A stretch of DNA of 12,038 nucleotides from JAAZDN01 sp964440875 (GTDB lineage: Bacteria > Bacillota_I > Bacilli_A > Erysipelotrichales > Erysipelotrichaceae): positions 1-12,038 of the forward strand of contig CAYTTS010000037.1 of the NCBI GenBank assembly GCA_964440875.1, given 5' to 3'. Each line of letters opens with the position of its first letter. Position 1 is the first letter of the stretch. The notes under the pieces were generated by a model. The model saw only the letters and a list, made by a program, of their open reading frames with translations, made no database searches and was not told the DNA's origin. Both the position numbers and the translations under genes were made by a program. This document shows, in pieces, positions 1-6,291 of the stretch.

Positions 1-16
1 TATAAAACATAAGAAC

Positions 17-45
17 TTGCGACTGTGGTTAGCATAGGGTATAAT
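17..45 (+). promoter_or_regulatory. Sigma-A-type promoter of the membrane protein/LCP operon
   Basis: A -35 element TTGCGA (17-22) is separated by exactly 17 bp from a perfect -10 TATAAT (40-45). Transcription should begin near 52, giving a leader of about 140 nt before the first gene. This is the best promoter match upstream of position 193. No TG extension precedes the -10. Confidence 0.75.
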
Positions 46-70
46 TATTGAGTATGTAATAATAAACTTG

Positions 71-99
71 TCGAATAGCTCAAAATTATTCGATTTTTT
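71..99 (+). terminator. Terminator-like hairpin in the leader (attenuator or short-RNA terminator)
   Basis: TCGAATA (71-77) is perfectly complementary to TATTCGA (87-93), and a G78-U86 wobble can lengthen the stem to 8 bp. Six T follow (94-99). The shape is that of an intrinsic terminator, but the stem is A/U-rich with only two G-C pairs, so efficiency may be low. It lies between the promoter at 17-45 and the coding region. It could therefore attenuate the operon or end an RNA of about 50 nt. That role is inferred. Confidence 0.4.
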
Positions 100-143
100 A
101 TGAGATGAAGGCTGAATAACATATTTATACGATTATTGATGTC

Positions 144-149
144 TATAAT
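144..149 (+). promoter_or_regulatory. Possible second -10 element (TATAAT) close to the first gene
   Basis: A perfect TATAAT lies 44 bp before the start codon. No good -35 is seen 16-18 bp upstream, where the bases are A/T-rich and not TTGACA-like, and there is no TGn extension. If active, it would start transcripts after the terminator-like hairpin and bypass it. In DNA this A/T-rich it could also be chance. Confidence 0.25.
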
Positions 150-182
150 GTACATACGGTTAGTAGGATAAGACTACTGCGT

Positions 183-187
183 GGAGG
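183..187 (+). promoter_or_regulatory. Ribosome binding site that fixes the ATG at 193
   Basis: GGAGG sits 5 bases before ATG 193. An in-frame GTG at 181 would put this Shine-Dalgarno inside the coding region, so ATG 193 is the better start. A small stem (AGTAG 162-166 with CTACT 174-178, 7-base loop) lies immediately upstream and might influence access to the site. Confidence 0.8.
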
Positions 188-192
188 TAAAG

Positions 193-864
193 ATGAAGGA
201 AAAATCAAAAAATAAAATCTTCTTTCCAAACTTAATATTATTAGCACTTGGATTATTAGTAATTGTTTATAGTGTCTTTAATATCGTTAGTTTAGGGTTA
301 ATAAAGAAACAACCAACTGCTGTTTTAAATAGTTTATCGAATGAATACTATGTTGTTGGGAAAGATCCAACTGCCCTACAGAAGGATACTTTTAATTTAT
401 TAACAGAAGAACTTGGAAATACGAGTCGTGATTATGAGAAAATTACTGATCTAGTAGCTCAATCATTTGTAATTGATTTCTTTAACTGGAGTAATAAGGA
501 TGCATCATTTGATGTTGGAGGACTTCAGTATGTTTATAATCCTAAAGTCTTTAATAGTATTGCGCATTTTGAATATTATCAAAAAGTAGATATGTTTAAC
601 TCAACTTATGGTAAAAATAATTTGCCGCAAGTTACAGATGTTAAAAGTAAAATAAGTAAAACTACCGATTATATTATTGATGATAAAGTTTTTAGTGCAT
701 ATAAAGCTGATATGTCATGGGATTATGCAAAATCTAGTAAACTTGATGTTTCAGAGTTTGTAAATGAATGTGAACTTACACTAATTAATGATGATGGTAT
801 GATAAAAATTGTAGAAGTTAAAATGAAAGATGAAAATAGTTCTGAGGTAGATGGCGATGAATAA
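193..864 (+). CDS. Single-pass membrane protein of unknown function, first gene of the LCP operon
   Basis: I do not recognise this gene. The 223-residue product has a short basic N-terminus (KEKSKNK), one long hydrophobic segment at about residues 12-36, and then about 185 mostly polar residues that should lie outside the membrane. The positive residues before the segment support N-in/C-out topology. The external part has an alpha-rich stretch (about 58-100), a DVGG motif at 107-110 followed by aromatic, strand-like sequence, and an acidic tail. The layout loosely recalls membrane-anchored NTF2-like domains of the VirB8/TcpC kind, but this is a guess from shape. ATG 193 is chosen over GTG 181 because GGAGG lies at 183-187. 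Its end overlaps the LCP gene by 8 bp, so the two are probably co-translated and may act together at the cell surface. Confidence 0.8.
   Translation: MKEKSKNKIFFPNLILLALGLLVIVYSVFNIVSLGLIKKQPTAVLNSLSNEYYVVGKDPTALQKDTFNLLTEELGNTSRDYEKITDLVAQSFVIDFFNWSNKDASFDVGGLQYVYNPKVFNSIAHFEYYQKVDMFNSTYGKNNLPQVTDVKSKISKTTDYIIDDKVFSAYKADMSWDYAKSSKLDVSEFVNECELTLINDDGMIKIVEVKMKDENSSEVDGDE
844..847 (+). promoter_or_regulatory. Ribosome binding site favouring ATG 857 for the LCP gene
   Basis: GAGG lies inside the end of the upstream gene. It is only 3 bases from ATG 851 but 9 bases from the in-frame ATG 857, and the latter spacing is more usual. The two starts differ by only two residues. Confidence 0.55.
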
Positions 865-2986
865 AAATAATAGTAAATATTGTTGGTTAAATACCGTTTT
901 AGTAACTGTAGTTATTGCAATTCTTATTTATATATTAAAAACAGTTAATACCTATGGAAAACTTTCAAAAAATATCTTTATTGCGGTTAATGTTATTTTC
1001 TTATTATTAACATTACTATTATTAGTTTTAACTGTTAAGGCAAACTTTTCTAAAAAACGTGGATTCAAAAGATTCTTTACGGGAGTGTTAGTATTATCAC
1101 TATTAGGTAGTGGTTATTTATTCTACTTAGTGACAGTTGTTAACTCAACAGTAAAAGAAGTTGTAACACAGGAGAGTTTAATTGAGTATTCGGCATCATT
1201 TGTTGTGAGAAAATCAACATATTCTGATGTGGAGGATCTTAAAGATAAAACAGTCGGTATGATTGAAAGTAAAGAGTTTATTGAAGGTCATGTACTTCCA
1301 ATAGCTGAACTTGAAAAACTAGAGTATGAAAATGTTAAAGTTAAAAACTATACATCATATCCATTATTAATAAATGCTTTAATTAAAAAAGAGGTTGATT
1401 TTATATCATTACCTAAAGATTATGAAAGTTTATTTTTAACGGATGATACAGTATCAGAGTTAATTCCTCAAATAGAGGCAATTCATACTTTCTCAGGAAA
1501 ATATGATAATCCTTCAATTATGAGTGGAAGTGGAATAAACGTTACAGAAGTTCCGTTTACAATGCTGATAATGGGGAATGATGGCGGTAGAACAGACTCA
1601 CTTATGTTAGCGAGTGTAAATCCTGTGTCTATGCAGATAACACTAACTAGTATTGCGCGTGATAGTTATGTACCAATTGCTTGCTATCCAAATCAAAATA
1701 GAGATAAAATAAATCATGCTAGAAATATTAGTCGTGATTGTACAATAAAAACAGTTGAAAACTTATTAGATGTTTCAGTTGATTTCTTCGTGGAAATTAG
1801 TTTCCAAGGATTAGTTGACTTAGTTGACGCATTAGGAACAATTCCAATAAATTCACCAGCTTCATTCAATGGTAATATAGTACGTGATGGAGAAGTTGTT
1901 GGAGGGGTACATATACCTGAAGGTTTAAGTGATTTAAATGGAGATCAAGTATTAGCCTTTGTTAGAGAACGCAAGAGTTTTGCAGGCGGAGATTTCCAAA
2001 GACAAGAAAACCAACAACAAGCAATATCATCATTAATTTCAACAATTGCTGAAACTAGAGATGTTAATACATTATTAAATATTGTAAAAGCAGCTGGTAA
2101 AAACCTAGATACAAACTTCTCTATAACACAACTTATTGATTTAATGAACCTAGCTTTAAATAGGATGGAAGCAACATTCTTAAACTCAAGTGATATCGTG
2201 ACTATTTATGGTAGTAGAATAACAGGACACTCTGCGATGATTTACTCACCAGACTACGGATTTGATTTATACTACTATGTTCCATATAAAGGATCTATTA
2301 TTGATGCTAGAAATTTAATCGCTATGAATATGCGCGAAGATGGTGTACTGGAAATACCTAAAGGATTCAATTACAGTGCTAAGGATGAATATACACCACC
2401 TACATTTACAAAAGATATTTATAACGAACGTGTTGATGAATCAATCTTCACAAATGCACCACAAAGACCTAGCGATGATGAGAATGAAGATAATGTAGTA
2501 CTTGAAGAAATGAAGGGCTGGACTATTGAACGTGCTGAACAATACTTAAGTAACTTAGGTTTTGAGTTTACAATAAATGAAGTATTTGAAGAGGTTACAG
2601 AAGATCAAAATAAGATAGGTGTAACGCTTGTTGCAAGTAGTACGGCAGGTATTGAGATGAATGAAGAAAATAATGTCATTCGACTTAATGTAATTAAATA
2701 TATTGCTGAAAAGACTGAGGAACCGGATTTATCAAACATCAGCATTGAAGAAAGCAAGTTAACTGACCAAACTCAAGCAAATGCCGAAGATTATTTAAAC
2801 TCACTTGGCTTAAGTAAATATGGATATTCATATGTATTTAGCGGACCAATTGAAATGGCTACAGGAGATATGAGTCTTGATAATTCAGTTTTAATCGGAA
2901 AAACTGGTCCATTTACATTTAGTAAAGATAATCCAAAGTTAACCTTACAGTTAGTTAAATATGTATATGACCCATCACTTGATTAA
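857..2986 (+). CDS. LytR-CpsA-Psr (LCP) family membrane protein with SBP-like insert and C-terminal PASTA-like repeats
   Basis: LCP enzymes move undecaprenyl-pyrophosphate-linked glycopolymers onto a cell-surface acceptor, typically peptidoglycan, on the outer face of the membrane. The 709-residue product has three membrane segments (about 11-30, 39-60 and 73-95). Next comes an alpha/beta region at about 108-215, with LKDKTVGM and later a Y-x-LINAL...VDFISLP pattern like one lobe of a type-3 solute-binding protein. The LCP domain (about 234-400) shows RTDS (247-250), a SIARD motif (266-270), DKINHA (283-288), FVRERK (368-373) and GDFQRQ (378-383), covering the usual pyrophosphate-lipid-binding arginines and acids. 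Two PASTA-like modules follow (about 548-615 and 625-705). It overlaps the preceding gene by 8 bp and is followed by a strong terminator. Family membership is secure; the substrate and the role of the extra domains are not visible. Older annotation as a transcriptional regulator would be misleading. Confidence 0.93.
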   Translation: MNKNNSKYCWLNTVLVTVVIAILIYILKTVNTYGKLSKNIFIAVNVIFLLLTLLLLVLTVKANFSKKRGFKRFFTGVLVLSLLGSGYLFYLVTVVNSTVKEVVTQESLIEYSASFVVRKSTYSDVEDLKDKTVGMIESKEFIEGHVLPIAELEKLEYENVKVKNYTSYPLLINALIKKEVDFISLPKDYESLFLTDDTVSELIPQIEAIHTFSGKYDNPSIMSGSGINVTEVPFTMLIMGNDGGRTDSLMLASVNPVSMQITLTSIARDSYVPIACYPNQNRDKINHARNISRDCTIKTVENLLDVSVDFFVEISFQGLVDLVDALGTIPINSPASFNGNIVRDGEVVGGVHIPEGLSDLNGDQVLAFVRERKSFAGGDFQRQENQQQAISSLISTIAETRDVNTLLNIVKAAGKNLDTNFSITQLIDLMNLALNRMEATFLNSSDIVTIYGSRITGHSAMIYSPDYGFDLYYYVPYKGSIIDARNLIAMNMREDGVLEIPKGFNYSAKDEYTPPTFTKDIYNERVDESIFTNAPQRPSDDENEDNVVLEEMKGWTIERAEQYLSNLGFEFTINEVFEEVTEDQNKIGVTLVASSTAGIEMNEENNVIRLNVIKYIAEKTEEPDLSNISIEESKLTDQTQANAEDYLNSLGLSKYGYSYVFSGPIEMATGDMSLDNSVLIGKTGPFTFSKDNPKLTLQLVKYVYDPSLD

Positions 2987-3015
2987 AATATTGATGATGG
3001 AGATTAAATAATAGT

Positions 3016-3043
3016 TAAAAAGGAGAGTTAATTCTCCTTTTTA
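3016..3043 (+). terminator. Intrinsic terminator after the LCP gene
   Basis: AAAAAGGAGA (3017-3026) pairs perfectly with TCTCCTTTTT (3033-3042) around a 6-base loop, and T3016-A3043 adds an eleventh pair. The 3' arm ends in five T. Because the 5' arm starts with an A-run, the hairpin could also stop transcription arriving on the minus strand. It ends the two-gene envelope operon just before the tRNA promoter. Confidence 0.9.
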
Positions 3044-3044
3044 C

Positions 3045-3072
3045 TTGCTTTAATACTGATATTTGCTAAAAT
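3045..3072 (+). promoter_or_regulatory. Promoter of the tRNA-Ser gene
   Basis: TTGCTT (3045-3050) is followed after 16 bp by TAAAAT (3067-3072). The -10 carries a TGC extension (3064-3066). Initiation near 3079 would leave only about 6 nt before the mature tRNA. Confidence 0.7.
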
Positions 3073-3084
3073 ATATAGGCATTT

Positions 3085-3172
3085 GGATAAGTGTCTGAGC
3101 GGTTGAAGGTGCTACCTTGGAAAGGTAGTGTACTATTTGGTACCGGGGGTTCAAATCCCTCCTTATCCGCCA
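3085..3172 (+). tRNA. tRNA-Ser (anticodon GGA)
   Basis: The acceptor stem GGATAAG (3085-3091) pairs fully with CTTATCC (3162-3168), followed by discriminator G (3169) and an encoded CCA (3170-3172). The anticodon stem CTACC/GGTAG (3112-3116/3124-3128) encloses a 7-base loop with anticodon GGA at 3119-3121, which reads UCU and UCC serine codons. A long variable arm (about 3129-3144, with a short hairpin) marks it as class II, as expected for serine. The T-arm is GGGGG-TTCAAAT-CCCTC (3145-3161) with one G-U pair. The gene stands alone between its own promoter and terminator. Confidence 0.97.
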
Positions 3173-3183
3173 ATATTAAAAAC

Positions 3184-3204
3184 AAACCCTGAAATGGGGT
3201 TTTT
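3184..3204 (+). terminator. Intrinsic terminator after tRNA-Ser
   Basis: AAACCC (3184-3189) pairs with GGGTTT (3197-3202), and a T3190-G3196 wobble leaves a 5-base loop. A run of five T covers 3200-3204. It separates the tRNA from the fmt operon. Confidence 0.85.
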
Positions 3205-3230
3205 CTACGTTTAAATATATGAAGAAAGCT

Positions 3231-3258
3231 AATTGGTATAAGTGATTTATGCTATAAT
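3231..3258 (+). promoter_or_regulatory. Extended -10 promoter of the fmt operon
   Basis: A perfect TATAAT (3253-3258) is preceded by TGC (3250-3252), giving an extended -10. The -35 is weak: AATTGG at 3231-3236 has 16 bp spacing, whereas the nearby TTGGTA (3233-3238) is only 14 bp away. The predicted start is near 3264-3266, only about 8-10 nt before the fmt ATG. The leader would contain little more than the GGTGAT ribosome binding sequence (3265-3270). Confidence 0.65.
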
Positions 3259-3273
3259 GGAGATGGTGATAAG

Positions 3274-4209
3274 ATGAATGATATTAGAGTAATGTTTATG
3301 GGAACCCCGATATTTGCAAGGGAGATTTTACAACATTTAAATGACTTAAATTATAATGTGGTTGCAACTGTTAGTCAGCCAGATAGAAAAATTGGAAGAA
3401 AACGTGTTTTAACTATGACGCCAGTACATCAATTATCGAGTGACTTAGGAATTGATTGTATTCAACCAGAGAGAATAAAAGATAATTTGGAAGATGTGTT
3501 TGCTTATAAACCTGATATTATTATTACTTGTGCATACGGACAAATTGTTCCAAAAGAATTATTAGATTATCCAAGACTAGGTTGTTTTAATATCCATGCC
3601 TCACTCTTACCAAGATTAAGAGGAGGAGCTCCAATACATAAGGCGATTATGTATGGGGAGATGGAAACTGGTATTACAATAATGGAAATGTCAGAACGTA
3701 TGGATGCTGGTAATATGATTTTAAAGAAATCATTAAAGTTAAATAATGAATATACAACTGAAACTTTAGAGAAAGATTTAATTGAAATTGCGAAAAAGGC
3801 TATTGAAGAATCACTTCCATCATTAATAGATCAATCATATGAAAGTGAAGTTCAAGATGAAGATCAAGTTACTTACGCATATAACATTTCCAAAGAAGAA
3901 GAGTATATTAGTTTTGATAGAAGTTATAATACTGTTTCATCACACATTAGATCACTAATTACACGTCCAACAGGATATGGTATCGTTGATGAGTTGAAAA
4001 TCAAACTACACTCAATTAGTGAAAGTAGTATTGAACAAAAAGGTGCTAATGGTGAGATTGTTGGTTTAGTAGCTGATGGTTTAGGAGTTATCATCGATAA
4101 TAGAATTATAATTATTAATGAACTGCAACCTGCTGGATCAAAAGTCTTAAAAGCTAGAGACTATTTAAATGGTGCTGGTAAAGATATGATAGGGAAAAGG
4201 TTTAAATAA
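3274..4209 (+). CDS. fmt: Methionyl-tRNA formyltransferase
   Basis: This cytoplasmic enzyme transfers a formyl group from 10-formyltetrahydrofolate to Met-tRNA(fMet) for translation initiation. The 311-residue length is typical. The N-terminal formyltransferase fold starts with VMFMGTP (6-12). The hallmark HASLLPRLRGGAPI is at 108-121, with the catalytic trio N106, H108 and D144 (in MDAGNM). The QPDRKIGR loop (35-42) is also characteristic. A C-terminal tRNA-binding domain covers about 205-311. It is the first gene of a tight cluster: its stop is one base from the ybeY start. In many bacteria fmt sits with def, priA or rsmB, so its position ahead of ybeY, where phoH often lies in Firmicutes, is a local arrangement. 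The short leader and extended -10 suggest constitutive expression. Confidence 0.97.
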   Translation: MNDIRVMFMGTPIFAREILQHLNDLNYNVVATVSQPDRKIGRKRVLTMTPVHQLSSDLGIDCIQPERIKDNLEDVFAYKPDIIITCAYGQIVPKELLDYPRLGCFNIHASLLPRLRGGAPIHKAIMYGEMETGITIMEMSERMDAGNMILKKSLKLNNEYTTETLEKDLIEIAKKAIEESLPSLIDQSYESEVQDEDQVTYAYNISKEEEYISFDRSYNTVSSHIRSLITRPTGYGIVDELKIKLHSISESSIEQKGANGEIVGLVADGLGVIIDNRIIIINELQPAGSKVLKARDYLNGAGKDMIGKRFK

Positions 4210-4210
4210 C

Positions 4211-4663
4211 ATGGCGATATATATACGAAATGAATATGATGATCAGGATTACGGCTCAAGATTTGATGAAATCTTTGAGATAATTAAGAAGACTCTAAAT
4301 AAGAATGAAGATTATGAGTTATCAGTTTCATTTGTAGATGATAATCATATAAAAAATATAAATAAAGATTATAGAAATTTAGATGAGAGCACTGATGTTA
4401 TTAGCTTTGCGATTATGGATGATGATATTATTATTCATAATTTAGAAGATAACTTTGACTTAGGTGATATCTTTATTAGTATTGATACTGCTAAAGAACA
4501 GGCCAAATCATTAAATCAAAGTTTAGAGAAAGAAATAGAGTTTTTATTCACTCACGGAGTTTTACATCTGTTTGGCTATGATCATATTGAAAAAGAGGAT
4601 GAAGATGAGATGTTTTCATTACAAAGAGAGATAATCTATGAAGTTAATAAAGAGACTAAATGA
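4211..4663 (+). CDS. ybeY: Endoribonuclease YbeY (16S rRNA 3' maturation, ribosome quality control)
   Basis: YbeY is a metal-dependent cytoplasmic RNase needed for 16S rRNA 3'-end maturation and removal of defective 70S ribosomes. The 150-residue product carries the metal-binding signature HGVLHLFGYDH with H115, H119 and H125, and the conserved YRNLDESTDVISF stretch (54-66) before it. Length and motif order are normal for the family. It starts one base after fmt, and its last 26 bp overlap dgkA, so coupled translation is likely. It is the only gene here that ends in TGA, and a TAA follows directly in frame (4664-4666). The protein end would hardly change even if TGA were read through. Confidence 0.96.
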   Translation: MAIYIRNEYDDQDYGSRFDEIFEIIKKTLNKNEDYELSVSFVDDNHIKNINKDYRNLDESTDVISFAIMDDDIIIHNLEDNFDLGDIFISIDTAKEQAKSLNQSLEKEIEFLFTHGVLHLFGYDHIEKEDEDEMFSLQREIIYEVNKETK

Positions 4664-4997
4664 TAAATTTTCTTGGGCTTTTTCGGGGTTAAAACATGCG
4701 ATATCTGAAGATACTAGTGTTATAACTCAAATACTTTTAGCAGTAATTGCAATTAGCCTGAGTTTTTATTTAAAATTAGAAAAGATAGACTTCATAATAA
4801 TTATAATTATGTGTGGTCTTGTTATTAGCGTAGAACTACTTAATAGTTCTATTGAAGAGTTATCAGACTATAAATGTGGTAATGAATATTCAAGTAAAAT
4901 TAAGATTGTTAAAGATTTATCTGCATCAGCAGTACTTGTAATATCAATAACAGCGTTAATAGTAGGAATAATGATATTTAAATCGTATATTTTTTAG
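4638..4997 (+). CDS. dgkA: DgkA-family lipid kinase, probably undecaprenol kinase
   Basis: This small integral membrane kinase (119 residues) has a basic amphipathic N-terminus (KLIKRLNDKFSWAFSGLKHA) and three hydrophobic segments (about 28-45, 50-66 and 96-115). The family signature is present as ELLNSSIEEL (66-75), with E66, N69 and E73 at the conserved sites, followed by KDLSASAVLV (92-101), where the usual form is KDxAAAAV. Family knowledge: E. coli DgkA phosphorylates diacylglycerol, whereas Gram-positive homologues mainly phosphorylate undecaprenol. The lineage makes undecaprenol the likelier substrate, which would feed the lipid-carrier pool used by LCP proteins. The segment after the signature (DYKCGNEYSSKIKI) departs from the usual form, including absence of the common histidine. 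The start lies 26 bp inside ybeY. Confidence 0.88.
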   Translation: MKLIKRLNDKFSWAFSGLKHAISEDTSVITQILLAVIAISLSFYLKLEKIDFIIIIIMCGLVISVELLNSSIEELSDYKCGNEYSSKIKIVKDLSASAVLVISITALIVGIMIFKSYIF

Positions 4998-5001
4998 GAG
5001 G
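4996..5001 (+). promoter_or_regulatory. Strong ribosome binding site of cdd overlapping the dgkA stop
   Basis: AGGAGG shares its first two bases with the TAG stop of dgkA (4995-4997) and sits 5 bases before ATG 5007. Ribosomes ending on dgkA are placed directly on the cdd start signal. Confidence 0.8.
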
Positions 5002-5006
5002 TAATT

Positions 5007-5414
5007 ATGGAAAATAAAATTATTTTAGAAAAAGCATTTGCGGCGATGGATAATGCCTATGCACCATACTCGAATTATCACGTTGGAGCTTGTGTTAAAA
5101 CAATTGATAATAAATATTTTATCGGTGCCAATGTAGAGAATGCAGCATATAGTCCAACTATGTGTGGCGAAAGAAATGCAATATTTCAAGCGTACAGCCA
5201 TGGTTATCGTAAAGATGATATTGAAAGTATTGCGATTGTTACCAGTGGTAAAAGAATTGGAACACCATGTGGAGTTTGTCGTCAAGTATTAATCGAGTTA
5301 ATTAATTTAGATACACCGATCATTCTAAGTAATGGTAATGAGACCCGCATAACTAACATCAATGATTTACTACCAGATAGTTTTAATACGGAGGACTTAA
5401 GTAATGAGCTTTAA
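5007..5414 (+). CDS. cdd: Cytidine deaminase (homotetrameric Zn type)
   Basis: It hydrolytically deaminates cytidine and deoxycytidine to uridine and deoxyuridine in pyrimidine salvage. At 135 residues it is the short tetrameric form common in Gram-positives. The catalytic motif CGERNAIFQA has C53 and the proton-shuttling E55, and the second zinc motif PCGVCRQ supplies C88 and C91. The substrate-binding segment YSNYHVGACV (21-30) and ENAAYSPTMC (44-53) are typical, as is the LLPDSF end (121-126). Strong AGGAGG is present. Its last 11 bp overlap the era start. Confidence 0.97.
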   Translation: MENKIILEKAFAAMDNAYAPYSNYHVGACVKTIDNKYFIGANVENAAYSPTMCGERNAIFQAYSHGYRKDDIESIAIVTSGKRIGTPCGVCRQVLIELINLDTPIILSNGNETRITNINDLLPDSFNTEDLSNEL

Positions 5415-6291
5415 AAGTGGATTTATAGCCCTTGTAGGAAGACCTAACGCAGGTAAGTCAACGTTATTGAATAACTTAGTAAATGATAAGGTTGCAATAG
5501 TTACAAACAAACCACAAACAACAAGAAATATCATTCGTGGTGTAAGAACAGAAGAAGATAGCCAAATGATTTTTATGGACACTCCAGGAATTCATAAACC
5601 TAAACATAAATTAGGTGGAGCGATGATTCAAAAATCATATAACAGTTTCAAAGATGCTGACATTATATATTATGTGGTTGACTCAACACAGAAGTTTGGT
5701 CCAGGAGATAGATTTATCTTAGATAAATTAGAACACGTAGATAAACCAATTATTCTCGTCTTAAATAAAATTGATAGATACTCTAGTGATGATTTAATTG
5801 AATTATTACTAGCTTGGCAAGAGCGATTCAACTTTAAAGAGATTGTACCTGTATCAGCTTTAAAAGATAATAATATTGAACAATTATTAACAGTTACAAA
5901 AGAGTACTTAACTGATGATATAAAATATTATGATGATTCACAGGTTTCTGATCAGGATGAAAATTTCTTATTAGCAGAAATAATTCGTGAAAAACTAATA
6001 TTTGCTACATTGGAAGAAATACCTCACTCACTTGCAGTTGTAATTGAAAATAAAAAAGAGAGAAATGGTGCACTAGTTGTTGATGCCCTAATTATAGTCG
6101 AAAGAGATTCACAAAAAGGAATTGTAATTGGAAAAGGTGGACATGTTCTAAAGCGTGTTGGAACACTGGCTCGTAAAGATATGGAAATGAAATTACAAAG
6201 AAAAGTTTATCTAACGCTATTTGTTAAAGTGGAAAAGGATTGGAGAAATAATCCTAAGAAGGTTGAAAAATACGGCCACGTCGATGAGTAG
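5404..6291 (+). CDS. era: GTPase Era
   Basis: Era is an essential GTPase that binds the 3' end of 16S rRNA and helps assemble the 30S subunit. The 295-residue protein has the complete G-domain: G1 GRPNAGKST (12-20), the switch-I threonines in PQTTRN (37-42), G3 DTPG (59-62), G4 NKID (121-124) and G5 SAL (151-153). The C-terminal type-II KH domain (about 200-280) carries GIVIGKGGHVLK (239-250), the RNA-binding loop. GGAGG at 5390-5394 lies 9 bases before the ATG. It overlaps cdd by 11 bp upstream and recO by 8 bp downstream. Its pairing with ybeY in the same operon fits their shared role at the 16S rRNA 3' end. Confidence 0.98.
   Translation: MSFKSGFIALVGRPNAGKSTLLNNLVNDKVAIVTNKPQTTRNIIRGVRTEEDSQMIFMDTPGIHKPKHKLGGAMIQKSYNSFKDADIIYYVVDSTQKFGPGDRFILDKLEHVDKPIILVLNKIDRYSSDDLIELLLAWQERFNFKEIVPVSALKDNNIEQLLTVTKEYLTDDIKYYDDSQVSDQDENFLLAEIIREKLIFATLEEIPHSLAVVIENKKERNGALVVDALIIVERDSQKGIVIGKGGHVLKRVGTLARKDMEMKLQRKVYLTLFVKVEKDWRNNPKKVEKYGHVDE

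Noticed and set aside
181..192. GTG start at 181 for the first gene.
   Set aside because: It would place the GGAGG ribosome site inside the gene; ATG 193 is ideally spaced from it.
1160..1500. Reading the solute-binding-like region as a transporter component.
   Set aside because: It is in one frame with the LCP domain and flanked by its membrane helices; only about one lobe is present and no permease or ATPase gene is nearby.
5025..5285. Minus-strand open frame opposite cdd.
   Set aside because: It lies wholly within a conserved gene, has no ribosome site or family motif, and its codon pattern is that of an antisense shadow.
6221..6283. Longer recO start at ATG 6221.
   Set aside because: The 21 extra residues match no RecO N-terminus and lie entirely in the conserved era C-terminal region.
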